Source: CAYJBH01 sp964368625
GTDB lineage: Bacteria > Bacillota > Clostridia > Oscillospirales > Ruminococcaceae
Length of the DNA stretch: 64,000 bases
NCBI GenBank assembly: GCA_964368625.1
Contig: CAYJBH010000001.1
Coordinates: forward strand, 62,001-126,000
Direction: 5' to 3'
Shown here in pieces: positions 18,045-25,579 of the stretch (positions within the stretch are counted from its first letter, which is position 1; each line of letters starts with the position of its first letter). The notes under the pieces are model-generated. The model did not search any database and was not told where the DNA came from. It worked only from the letters and a program-made list of their open reading frames with translations. The position numbers and the translations under genes are program-made.

Positions 18045-19100
18045 TTAATCTATTTTGTTTCCACAATACGGACAAAAGCACTTGTTGCCAAACGATTTAG
18101 CCTCACCAACTTTATCTACTTGTTCAAGCTCACTAATTAGCGATTTAAGATCATTGTCACGGTTTTCATCTTCCTGTAAGCCTTCTTCAAGTCTTTTTAC
18201 CATTCTACTTATAGCCTTATCGCGCTCCTCATCCTCTTCAAGACCCTGCTCTATCTCGCCTACCATTCTTTTAATTTCCTTGTCACGCTGAGCATCTTCT
18301 TCCAACCCTTGCTCCAAACCGGTAACAATTTTCTTAAGCTCTTTTTCATGCCTTTCGTTATCAAGCTCAACATAACCTGCCGATATAATTCCTGTTGGCA
18401 CAGCTATTAATCCAAGTCCCAAAAAAGCAATAAAGCTGCTAAACAATTTGCCAACAGTTGTTATTGGGACTATATCACCATATCCAACCGTAGTGAAGGT
18501 TGCAACCGACCACCAAAAGCCAGAAAAAGCATTAATAAATACATCCGGTTGTGCCTCGGATTCAATATTGTAAATAATTATCGATGTTATAATTGTAAGC
18601 AATATGATAACCGAAACCGATGAAGTTAACTGGCTTGCTTTTCTTTTCAAAACTATCTGCATCGAACTTAAGGCAGACGTATATCTATGAAGTTTGAATA
18701 CACGCAAAAGCCTAATAATTCTAAATACGTCGGCAACTCTTTGATCAATATCCGGAATAAACGGCAGTGTAAACGGCATGATAGATAGTAGGTCAATTAT
18801 AGCCATAAAGGAAAAGATATATTTTATTCTTGCCTTTATCTTGCCACATTCCGGGTAAAGAAGATCACTGGTCCAAAGCCTAAGAAGATATTCAACACCA
18901 AACACCAATACACAAACTATCTCAACGGAATAAGAAAAAACCACTAACCATTCTTCAGTAGTGTCAAAGGTGGAAATAACTATGGTAGCAACATTTAGAA
19001 TAATTAGAATCATAACAAGTAGATCAAACATCCTGCTATATGTATCATCCTGTGTTGCCGGGCTAATTATCTCATATATTCTATGCTTAATTTTTTTCAT
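18045..19100 (-). CDS. Voltage-gated-type potassium channel with repeated C-terminal coiled coil and zinc knuckle
   Basis: A six-helix channel subunit. S4 is FRIIRLLRVFKLHRY with spaced Arg/Lys; the pore loop is FWWSVATFTTVGYGD, the K+ selectivity filter. After S6 comes a soluble tail with three 21-residue repeats (EIKRMVGEIEQGLEEDEERDK type, 18153-18341), very rich in Glu and in heptad register, then CFCPYCGNKID, half a zinc ribbon. The channel is expected to be a tetramer, with the tail as a four-helix bundle. ATG 19100 is chosen, but a GTG five codons earlier is possible. Single-gene transcript from its own promoter. Confidence 0.87.
   Translation of the reverse strand: MKKIKHRIYEIISPATQDDTYSRMFDLLVMILIILNVATIVISTFDTTEEWLVVFSYSVEIVCVLVFGVEYLLRLWTSDLLYPECGKIKARIKYIFSFMAIIDLLSIMPFTLPFIPDIDQRVADVFRIIRLLRVFKLHRYTSALSSMQIVLKRKASQLTSSVSVIILLTIITSIIIYNIESEAQPDVFINAFSGFWWSVATFTTVGYGDIVPITTVGKLFSSFIAFLGLGLIAVPTGIISAGYVELDNERHEKELKKIVTGLEQGLEEDAQRDKEIKRMVGEIEQGLEEDEERDKAISRMVKRLEEGLQEDENRDNDLKSLISELEQVDKVGEAKSFGNKCFCPYCGNKID
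18153..18341 (-). repeat. Three tandem 63-bp units encoding 21-residue heptad repeats
   Basis: The units encode ELKKIVTGLEQGLEEDAQRDK-like segments three times in a row (residues shared: LEQGLEED..RDK), followed by a partial fourth (DLKSLISELEQ). The DNA is diverged but recognisable, so the array arose by internal duplication. Confidence 0.75.
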
Positions 19101-19135
19101 ATCCGCATCACCCACATAATTCGATTCTTTTCATT

Positions 19136-19164
19136 ATTATATCATGTATGTTTATAATTTTCAA
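19136..19164 (-). promoter_or_regulatory. Predicted sigma-A promoter of the K+ channel gene
   Basis: Read on the minus strand: TTGAAA, 17-base spacer, consensus TATAAT. It lies in the divergent gap 19101-19288. Confidence 0.7.
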
Positions 19165-19217
19165 CAACTTAGATATAATGTATGCGTTTATATCAGTTTT
19201 TTTATTAACACAATATC

Positions 19218-19246
19218 TTGTAAAGAACCCTAAATTCTGATATAAT
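19218..19246 (+). promoter_or_regulatory. Predicted sigma-A promoter of the seven-gene acyl-carrier operon
   Basis: TTGTAA (19218-19223), 17-base spacer, consensus TATAAT (19241-19246), 42 bases before the first start codon. It drives the genes 19289-25469. Confidence 0.7.
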
Positions 19247-19288
19247 TACTATAAGTGTATTTACAGTTTATAGTGATGGGAGGTTTTG

Positions 19289-20596
19289 TTGAGTCGATTT
19301 AAGGATGGTGGGCTATCCGATTTAAATATGCATGAACTAGCAACAGAGCTCTTTCCTATATGTAGAAGTATAACCGGCGACGGGGTTCGAAAAACCCTTC
19401 ACAGAATTAAGCAGGAGCTTCCTAAATTAAATATTATTGAAGTTCCATCAGGCACACAGGTATTCGACTGGACTGTTCCAAATGAATGGAGAATAAAATC
19501 AGCTTACATCGAGGATCTCGAAGGTAATCGGATAATAGATTTTGCTGATAACAATCTTCATGTTGTTGGATACTCTGCTCCGATCGACAAAATAGTTTCG
19601 TTAGAAGAGCTAAAAGAGATGGTTTACACCCTGCCAAAACAAGCTGACTTAGTCCCTTATGTAACAAGCTACTACAAGGAAAGAAGCGCCTTCTGCATGA
19701 GCCACAACATGTTGTTATCGTTAAAAAAACAGGAGTACCATGTTTTTATAGATAGCGAACTTTTTGAAGGAAATCTTAGCTATGGGGAACTTTTAATTAA
19801 GGGAAACTCAGCCGATGAGCTGTTTTTTTCCACCTATGTATGCCACCCTTCCATGGGAAACAACGAGCTATCAGGCGTTTGTATGACAACTGCGTTAGCA
19901 AAATGGCTTTCTGCTGCGAAGAATCACCACTTTTCATACAGAATTATTTTTATACCGGAAACAATAGGATCAATTACATATCTATCCCAAAACCTGTCAT
20001 ATATGAAAAAACATGTAAAGGCCGGATTTAACGTTTCCTGTGTTGGTGACGACAGAGTTTTTTCATATCTTGAATCACGCCACGGTAACACCCTTGCTGA
20101 CCGAGTAGCTTTACATGTTTTAAGGAATAAACAACCCGAATTCATCAGCTATTCTTACCTAATGCGTGGTTCAGATGAACGTCAATACAATGCCCCCGGC
20201 GTAGACCTTCCTGTATGCTCTGTTATGCGCTCTAAATACAGCGAATATCCTGAGTATCACACATCTGCAGATAATCTTGATCTAATATCTGAAAGAGGGT
20301 TGCAGGGATCACTAGATATATATAAAGAAATGGTAATTCTACTTGAAAACAATGGTTATTATCTCACCAAATGTTTATGTGAGCCCCAACTGGGCAAAAG
20401 AGGTTTATACCCTACCGAAAGTTTCAAAGGGTCTGCAAACCATGTAAGAAATATGATGAACTTTATAGCATATGCAGACGGAAAAACCGACCTTATTAAC
20501 ATCGCCGAAAAGATAGGCATTTATGCAAACGATTTATTACAAATTGTGAAGAGTTTAATCGATAACGAACTAATGGATTTTAAGTATGACAATTAA
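19289..20596 (+). CDS. DUF4910/DUF2172 (M28-aminopeptidase-like) protein, first gene of the acyl-carrier operon
   Basis: 435 residues. An N-terminal segment (MHELATELFPICRSITGDGVR) and the core TYVCHPSMGNNELSGV match the DUF2172/DUF4910 family, which has the fold of zinc aminopeptidases (COG4310). Possible metal ligands are His in CHPS, Asn/Glu in NNELSG, Glu in IPETIG, Asp in VGDDR and His in EYHTSADN. The C-terminal ~80 residues look like a winged helix. Family members often sit in surface-sugar clusters; Campylobacter Cj1295 is linked to an acyl modification of flagellar sugar. TTG 19289 lies five bases after GGGAGG; TTG 19286 is too close. It overlaps the next gene by 11 bases. The exact reaction is unknown. 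Confidence 0.75.
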   Translation: MSRFKDGGLSDLNMHELATELFPICRSITGDGVRKTLHRIKQELPKLNIIEVPSGTQVFDWTVPNEWRIKSAYIEDLEGNRIIDFADNNLHVVGYSAPIDKIVSLEELKEMVYTLPKQADLVPYVTSYYKERSAFCMSHNMLLSLKKQEYHVFIDSELFEGNLSYGELLIKGNSADELFFSTYVCHPSMGNNELSGVCMTTALAKWLSAAKNHHFSYRIIFIPETIGSITYLSQNLSYMKKHVKAGFNVSCVGDDRVFSYLESRHGNTLADRVALHVLRNKQPEFISYSYLMRGSDERQYNAPGVDLPVCSVMRSKYSEYPEYHTSADNLDLISERGLQGSLDIYKEMVILLENNGYYLTKCLCEPQLGKRGLYPTESFKGSANHVRNMMNFIAYADGKTDLINIAEKIGIYANDLLQIVKSLIDNELMDFKYDN

Positions 20597-22067
20597 CATT
20601 GAAAATAGCACAAGTTTAAAAATAACTAAAATAATTGAAAACATATCTAAAAGAGACCTAAACGATGTGTTTATTTTCGACGATATCTCCGGTAAAACCA
20701 TTACCGTTAAGCAGTTTTATCGCGACGTGTTAAGTGTTGAATCCCTTATGAATGAGCGTAGCTTAAATAAAACTTTAGTATTAATAATGAATAACTGTTA
20801 TGAACTTATTGTTATTTATTTCGCCTGCCTTTTAACCGCAAGAGTAGCAAGTCCTATCGACCCTAAGCTTGGTAGGGAGAGAATTCTAGAAATTATTAAA
20901 GATGAAAGTGATTTTTCTTTTATCACAGATGAACATTGGCTGATAGATGAGCATGCTGAAAGCAACTACGCTCTATTGTTTCAAAAGCCTACTGCTATAG
21001 TTAACGAAACAAGTTTCATCTCTAAGCTGAGGCTGGTAAAATTTAATGATTTGTATCTACTAACCTACACATCCGGAACAAGTGGAAAATTTAAAGGCGT
21101 AAAAAACAGTGCTGCAAACCTGTTTTTATCTGCCGAAGCTTTTTGCTCGTTGCATGGTATAACCAATGGGAAGTGCTTTCTTCACAGCATGGTTATGACA
21201 TATATGGCCGGCATACTAAACACTATATTCATGCCGTTTGTGTCTAATTCTTCTATCGTTATCTGCGAAAGATTTTCGGTTGATATAGCGGTAAAGTTTT
21301 GGAACATTATGAAAAAATATGATATTAATACGCTATGGCTTTCACCCACTATGCTAGCTTTAATCCTTAAGGTTAACAGAGGCGAAAATGGTATAGCATA
21401 CTGTAAAGAAAACAATGTAGACTGGTATATCGGAACTGCGCCATTGGCAGAAAACCTAAAGCAGACATTTGAAGAAAAATACTCCGTTAAACTTTTTCAA
21501 AGTTATGGATTATCAGAAACATTATTTATTTCTTCTGTAACCAACAAAACGCACCAAAGCAATAAAAGTAGTGGCGTTGGGGAGCTTCTTGAGGGCGTTA
21601 ATATTAAGTATGGTGATGCTAATGAACTTCTTCTTTCTGTTCCTTGGATGTTTTTAGGCTATTCTAACGAGCCTACCGAAGATTATTTTGATGGCAACCT
21701 ATACAGGAGTGGAGATATTGGTAAAATTGAAGACGGCATATTATTTATTACAGAGCGAAAAAAAGATTTAATTATAAGAGGTGGAATTAATATCAGTGCC
21801 AAGGCTATTGAGGAGGTTGTTTTACAAAACAGCCATGTTAACGAGGCGCTTATAGTTTCTGTTAACGATGATTTAATGGGTGAGATTATCTGTTGCGCCG
21901 TTATTTTAAACGGTGATACTGAATTAAAATTGTTGCAAAAGGAGATTAAAAGAGCGGTGAAAAAACTTGGAAACGGGTATACCATTGATAGGTTGATAGC
22001 TGTAAACGAATTCACCTTAAACCTAAACGGAAAGATAGATAAACTTCGCATGAGGGAGCTGTTTTGA
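20586..22067 (+). CDS. ANL-superfamily adenylate-forming ligase (AMP-dependent acyl/amino acid ligase)
   Basis: Activates a carboxylic acid as acyl-AMP and passes it to a thiol. Core motifs: A3 TYTSGTSGKFKGV at residues 160-172, A5 FQSYGLSET, A7 YRSGDIG, hinge ERKKDLIIRGG and A10 Lys in LNGKIDKLR. 493 residues, one domain set without condensation or thiolation parts, so it acts in trans. A free-standing acyl carrier protein three genes downstream is the likely acceptor; coenzyme A is the alternative. The start overlaps the preceding gene by 11 bases. The acid it recognises cannot be read from motifs. Confidence 0.88.
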   Translation: MTINIENSTSLKITKIIENISKRDLNDVFIFDDISGKTITVKQFYRDVLSVESLMNERSLNKTLVLIMNNCYELIVIYFACLLTARVASPIDPKLGRERILEIIKDESDFSFITDEHWLIDEHAESNYALLFQKPTAIVNETSFISKLRLVKFNDLYLLTYTSGTSGKFKGVKNSAANLFLSAEAFCSLHGITNGKCFLHSMVMTYMAGILNTIFMPFVSNSSIVICERFSVDIAVKFWNIMKKYDINTLWLSPTMLALILKVNRGENGIAYCKENNVDWYIGTAPLAENLKQTFEEKYSVKLFQSYGLSETLFISSVTNKTHQSNKSSGVGELLEGVNIKYGDANELLLSVPWMFLGYSNEPTEDYFDGNLYRSGDIGKIEDGILFITERKKDLIIRGGINISAKAIEEVVLQNSHVNEALIVSVNDDLMGEIICCAVILNGDTELKLLQKEIKRAVKKLGNGYTIDRLIAVNEFTLNLNGKIDKLRMRELF

Positions 22068-22681
22068 TAATTAAATTTGATCATTTAGCGTATTCCTGTA
22101 ACAGCACCGAATTAACGAAGGTTGAATCTACCTTTAAAGGTTATAAAATAGGTTTTCGTGACGAGGTTGTTAATTTGCCATTAAAAGAAAATTTGATGCA
22201 TAGATATAATGATACACATATCCTTACTTTTCTTGAACCGTTATCACCCGAGGTGATTCCGATAGAAATCACCAGCTACAACACCGTTGCAGATAAACAA
22301 ACACCCAGTATAGAGTATGATACAAAACATACAATAAAGATATACACCGAGAACATTAATAACACTACATCGTTGCTTAAGGCTGTTGGTTTTAAGAACA
22401 AGGATAATCATCTTGAGTATACATCGCTATTTGCTCCTAAAACCGTTTTAGTAAAATTAATTGAGACAAAACACAATATTAATTGGGCGCTCGACAATAG
22501 TGGTTTTAGCTGCTTAGCATTTATGAGCAATAACGCTTTAAAGGAGCAGGAAAGACTTTCAGAACAATTTGAATGCACCGAGGTTGATAAACTTGTTGTT
22601 AACGACAAGAATCTTAGCCTGTTTTTTGTAAAAGGAAGTAGCGGCGAACTTATTGAAATCTTTTCTGTTGATAGAAAGTGA
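22064..22681 (+). CDS. VOC (glyoxalase/bleomycin-resistance fold) family protein
   Basis: 205 residues in two halves. The first opens IKFDHLAYSC, and the second ends NLSLFFVKGSSGELIEIFSV, the His and Glu positions that bind metal in vicinal-oxygen-chelate enzymes. A second betaalphabeta repeat begins near FSCLAFMS. The family includes isomerases, epimerases, dioxygenases and binding proteins, so the reaction is open; in this operon an epimerase or isomerase step on the acyl group is plausible. TTG start, four-base overlap with the ligase gene (TTGA), with AGGGAG five bases upstream. Confidence 0.65.
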   Translation: MIIKFDHLAYSCNSTELTKVESTFKGYKIGFRDEVVNLPLKENLMHRYNDTHILTFLEPLSPEVIPIEITSYNTVADKQTPSIEYDTKHTIKIYTENINNTTSLLKAVGFKNKDNHLEYTSLFAPKTVLVKLIETKHNINWALDNSGFSCLAFMSNNALKEQERLSEQFECTEVDKLVVNDKNLSLFFVKGSSGELIEIFSVDRK

Positions 22682-22695
22682 GGAACAATAAACAA

Positions 22696-23349
22696 ATGAA
22701 AATCATCGACTTAACTTTTGATCTGGCTGAAGGTATACCATGTTTTAACGCACACTGGCATGTTCCACTTACAATTGAACAGCTAGGCCACGTAGATGAG
22801 GTGGGGCGCAACACCAGCAAGATAACCATTGGTAGCCACTGCGGAACACATATTGATTCTCCACGGCATTTTTTTAATAACACTCCAACTGTAGAGCAAC
22901 TTTCACTTGATTTATTATGCGGCGAAATCTCGGTTTTCGACATGAGAGGCATGGAAGAAAACGGGGAGGTTACAATTGATATTTTAAATAAGTTTAATCT
23001 TACCAAACGAGTTTTGTTTGCATTTGGCTGGTGCGAGAAGTGGAACACCGATAGTTATTACAAGAAGTATCCATTTTTCACGAAAGAGGCAACACAGTAT
23101 CTTATCGATAACGGCGTTAAGCTCATATGTCTCGACACCCCTTCACCCGACGACAGTAGGGCAAAACTTTTAACCGAGGAGGATTCGATAATTCATAAAC
23201 TATTTTTAGGTAACGATGTTGTATTGGTAGAATATCTTAACAACACCGATAAGATTAACTATAATAAAAAGCACAAAATATATGCGCTACCCATTAAGCT
23301 CTGTTGTGACGGAGCACCGGCAAGAGTAATTTTAGAAGAGGTTGATTAA
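22696..23349 (+). CDS. Cyclase-family metal-dependent hydrolase (kynurenine-formamidase-like fold)
   Basis: The signature SHCGTHIDSPRHF (His48, His52, Asp54) is the metal-binding HxGTHxDxPxH motif of the cyclase family, which includes kynurenine formamidase and isatin hydrolase. 217 residues, normal length. The N terminus MKIIDLTFDLAEGIPCF is typical, which supports ATG 22696 rather than the in-frame GTG at 22678. The middle holds the family's GW/C segment (FAFGWCEKW) and LICLDTPSPDD. No tryptophan-degradation genes are nearby, so kynurenine is an unlikely substrate; hydrolysis or dehydration of an acyl intermediate fits the operon better. Confidence 0.78.
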   Translation: MKIIDLTFDLAEGIPCFNAHWHVPLTIEQLGHVDEVGRNTSKITIGSHCGTHIDSPRHFFNNTPTVEQLSLDLLCGEISVFDMRGMEENGEVTIDILNKFNLTKRVLFAFGWCEKWNTDSYYKKYPFFTKEATQYLIDNGVKLICLDTPSPDDSRAKLLTEEDSIIHKLFLGNDVVLVEYLNNTDKINYNKKHKIYALPIKLCCDGAPARVILEEVD

Positions 23350-23352
23350 ATT

Positions 23353-23601
23353 ATGGATACAAAGGCTTGGCTTATCGACTGGTTTGTTGAAAATACTTCT
23401 GTAGAACAGGAGGAGATGAATCAAAATGTTTCAAACAACTATTTTGATAAAGAATATATAGATTCTTATGATTTTATTTCATTGATTTCTGCAATTGAAG
23501 AAGAATATGGCCTTACATTTGATAACGATGACTTTTTAGATCGTGATTTCTCTACTATTAATGGATTGTCTGAAATCATTAACATTAAGCTACAAAAGTA
23601 A
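23353..23601 (+). CDS. Free-standing acyl carrier protein
   Basis: 82 residues, acidic, four-helix pattern. The phosphopantetheine site is Ser38 in EYIDSYDFISLISAIEEEYG: the usual DSL is here DSY, closest to the D-alanine carrier DltC and to carriers of small surface-sugar pathways rather than to fatty-acid ACP (GADSLD). The following FISLISAIEEEYGLTF is the conserved helix II. It starts three bases after the cyclase stop. It probably receives the acid from the ligase two genes upstream and presents it to the AAC(3)-fold acyltransferase directly downstream. No phosphopantetheinyl transferase is in the window, so the cell's general one must act. Confidence 0.82.
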   Translation: MDTKAWLIDWFVENTSVEQEEMNQNVSNNYFDKEYIDSYDFISLISAIEEEYGLTFDNDDFLDRDFSTINGLSEIINIKLQK

Positions 23602-23619
23602 CGCCTAAGGATTAAAAAA

Positions 23620-24411
23620 ATGACATACACCAAACATGATATAAAGAATAGCCTCATTGCAGCTGGGCTAGGTAATGGCGATGATGTTTTTATACATAGC
23701 AACATCGGCTTTTTCGGAAAATGCGATGATGCCAAGAACTCTAAAGAGCTTGCAGAATGTTTTTATCATTCTATTTCTGATATTATTGGAACAAGAGGAA
23801 CAATTGTTGTTCCTACGTTTACCTATTCTGGTTGTAAAAACGAGGATTTTGATGTAGATGTTACCCCTTGCAAAATGGGTATATTCTCAAACTATATTAT
23901 GAAACTTCCCGATTCGTTACGCTCAAACGATTGTAATTTTTCAGTTTCTGCTATAGGCGGTTCAGCAAAATATTACACCGATAACATTCCGTTAAATCCT
24001 TATGGGGATGATTGTTTTTTTGAAAGGTTTTATAGTAAAAACGGCAAAATTTTATGCCTGAATTTTGACGCAGGAACTACGTTTGTTCATTATGTTGAAA
24101 GAAGATGCAACGTACCTTACCGCAAAGATAAACAATTCTTGAGCAGTGTTAAGGTGAACGGTTTATGGGAAGAGCGTATTAGTTATCATTTTGTTTATGA
24201 CCTAAATAAGCCGGAAGACTCGGCCGAGTTTACACGTTTGCATCAAATTTGTATTGAAGCCGGAATCGCAAAAACAGCAACTCTAGCAAAGGGGTCAATT
24301 CTTATAGAAAGCAGTGTTGAACTCTATAATATTATCGAAGAAACTTTAAAAGTTCGCCCTCGTTTTTTGCTTAAGTCAGAAGATATTGCGCTGAAGCTAA
24401 GAAAGGAATAG
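23620..24411 (+). CDS. AAC(3)-family N-acyltransferase
   Basis: The fold of aminoglycoside 3-N-acetyltransferases (COG2746): SNIGFFGKC near the start, GTIVVPTFTYSG, CKMGIFSNYIMK, SVSAIGGSAKYY and the active-site region FVHYVERR with the catalytic His. 263 residues is normal. Many members outside resistance plasmids acylate amino-sugars or phosphonate antibiotics. Sitting right after a carrier protein in an operon with a ligase, it most likely moves the carrier-bound acyl group to an amine, and is not a drug-resistance gene. AAGGA eight bases upstream supports the ATG. The amine acceptor is not encoded nearby and stays unknown. Confidence 0.83.
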   Translation: MTYTKHDIKNSLIAAGLGNGDDVFIHSNIGFFGKCDDAKNSKELAECFYHSISDIIGTRGTIVVPTFTYSGCKNEDFDVDVTPCKMGIFSNYIMKLPDSLRSNDCNFSVSAIGGSAKYYTDNIPLNPYGDDCFFERFYSKNGKILCLNFDAGTTFVHYVERRCNVPYRKDKQFLSSVKVNGLWEERISYHFVYDLNKPEDSAEFTRLHQICIEAGIAKTATLAKGSILIESSVELYNIIEETLKVRPRFLLKSEDIALKLRKE

Positions 24412-24419
24412 GCATTATA

Positions 24420-25469
24420 ATGACTAAAATTTTAGATACCACAATAAGGGATGGCAGCTATGCTGTTAACTTTAATTTTTCATGTACCGACGTAAAAAAC
24501 ATTTCAACAAGACTAGAAAATTTAGGGTTTGAATTCATTGAAATAGGTCATGGTATGGGGTTGAACGCAAGCAGCGAAAAAAATGGGATTTCGCTGCACT
24601 CCGACGAGGAATATATGTTAGCGGCAAACAGCGTTTTAACAACATCAAAGTTTGGCAACTTTTGTATTCCGGGAATTGCAAAACTAGACCACCTTAAACA
24701 AGCGAGAGATTGTGGCGCGTCCTTTGTGCGCATTGGGATAAATGCTGATGAAATTCCTAAAACTGAACCATTTATCAGAGAGGCCAAGAAGCTTGGTTTT
24801 ATAGTTATGACCAACTATATGAAATCCTACGCTTTAACACCTAGCGAGTTTGCACAAAGTGTTAAGCTCTCGGAAATGTATGGTGCAGATTATGTTTATA
24901 TAGTTGACTCAGCCGGCAGTATGTTGCCGGAAACAATCAAGGAGTATCACGATTCTATACGTGAAAAATCTGATATTAAACTAGGCTTTCATGCTCATGA
25001 CAATCTAGGTCTTGCTGTTTATAACAGCGTATACTGTGCAAAACTCGGCTTCGATATTATTGACACCTCTTTACAAGGCCTTGGCCGAAGCTCTGGAAAC
25101 GCTTCTACCGAACTTACATCACTAGTTTTAATGAGGATGGGATTTGATCTACCGAATTTTGATGTACCCTCGCTATTACATGCAGGTTATGACACCCTTT
25201 CAGACGTAACAAGTAGGGATTTGAGATCACCGCTGGACATGGTTTGTGGGTTGGCAGAATTTCACACTAGCTATATGTCATATATTCATCGTTGTAGCGC
25301 TACATACAATGTTAATCCGTTATTGCTCATTATAGAATATACTAAAATTGATAAGCTAAACATGGATTATGATAAACTTTGTGAACTTGCAAACAACCTC
25401 CCTAAGAACACAATTAACCACAGCTATAACTTTTCGGCCTATATTGGAAATGAACAGGCTTTAAAATAA
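24420..25469 (+). CDS. HMGL-like TIM-barrel aldolase/acyltransferase, last gene of the acyl-carrier operon
   Basis: 349 residues. DTTIRDGSYAVNF holds the Arg-Asp pair, and GFHAHDNLGLAV the metal-binding His-x-His of the HMG-CoA lyase / isopropylmalate synthase / 4-hydroxy-2-oxovalerate aldolase superfamily; GLGRSSGNASTE is the GxGxxxGN loop. It looks nearest the pyruvate aldolases (DmpG/BphI), but the residue matching their catalytic His (LRDGMHA) is Tyr here. It could join pyruvate to an aldehyde or acetyl-CoA to a 2-oxo acid, making the acid that the ligase activates. No aldehyde dehydrogenase partner (DmpF) is present, which speaks against catechol degradation. Confidence 0.78.
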   Translation: MTKILDTTIRDGSYAVNFNFSCTDVKNISTRLENLGFEFIEIGHGMGLNASSEKNGISLHSDEEYMLAANSVLTTSKFGNFCIPGIAKLDHLKQARDCGASFVRIGINADEIPKTEPFIREAKKLGFIVMTNYMKSYALTPSEFAQSVKLSEMYGADYVYIVDSAGSMLPETIKEYHDSIREKSDIKLGFHAHDNLGLAVYNSVYCAKLGFDIIDTSLQGLGRSSGNASTELTSLVLMRMGFDLPNFDVPSLLHAGYDTLSDVTSRDLRSPLDMVCGLAEFHTSYMSYIHRCSATYNVNPLLLIIEYTKIDKLNMDYDKLCELANNLPKNTINHSYNFSAYIGNEQALK

Positions 25470-25520
25470 AACATCCATATTTTTAGTTAATTTTTTAGGT
25501 TATGATGGCAACCTTAGGTA

Positions 25521-25549
25521 TTGTCATAAAATGAAAATTATGTTATAAT
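25521..25549 (+). promoter_or_regulatory. Predicted sigma-A promoter of the arginine operon, with an 18-bp palindrome in the spacer
   Basis: TTGTCA (25521-25526), 17-base spacer, consensus TATAAT (25544-25549). CATAA-N8-TTATG (25525-25542) is an 18-base dyad, the length of an ARG box, placed where a repressor would block polymerase. The match to the ArgR consensus is only partial. Confidence 0.65.
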
Positions 25550-25579
25550 AAACGATAAAGCAAAACATAGAGGTGAAAC

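Noticed and set aside
23620..24411. Acquired aminoglycoside-resistance gene
   Set aside because: No mobile element, integron or resistance neighbour; it is tightly packed in a biosynthetic operon.
24420..25469. meta-cleavage (catechol) pathway aldolase
   Set aside because: No acetaldehyde dehydrogenase or other pathway gene nearby, and the catalytic His is not conserved.
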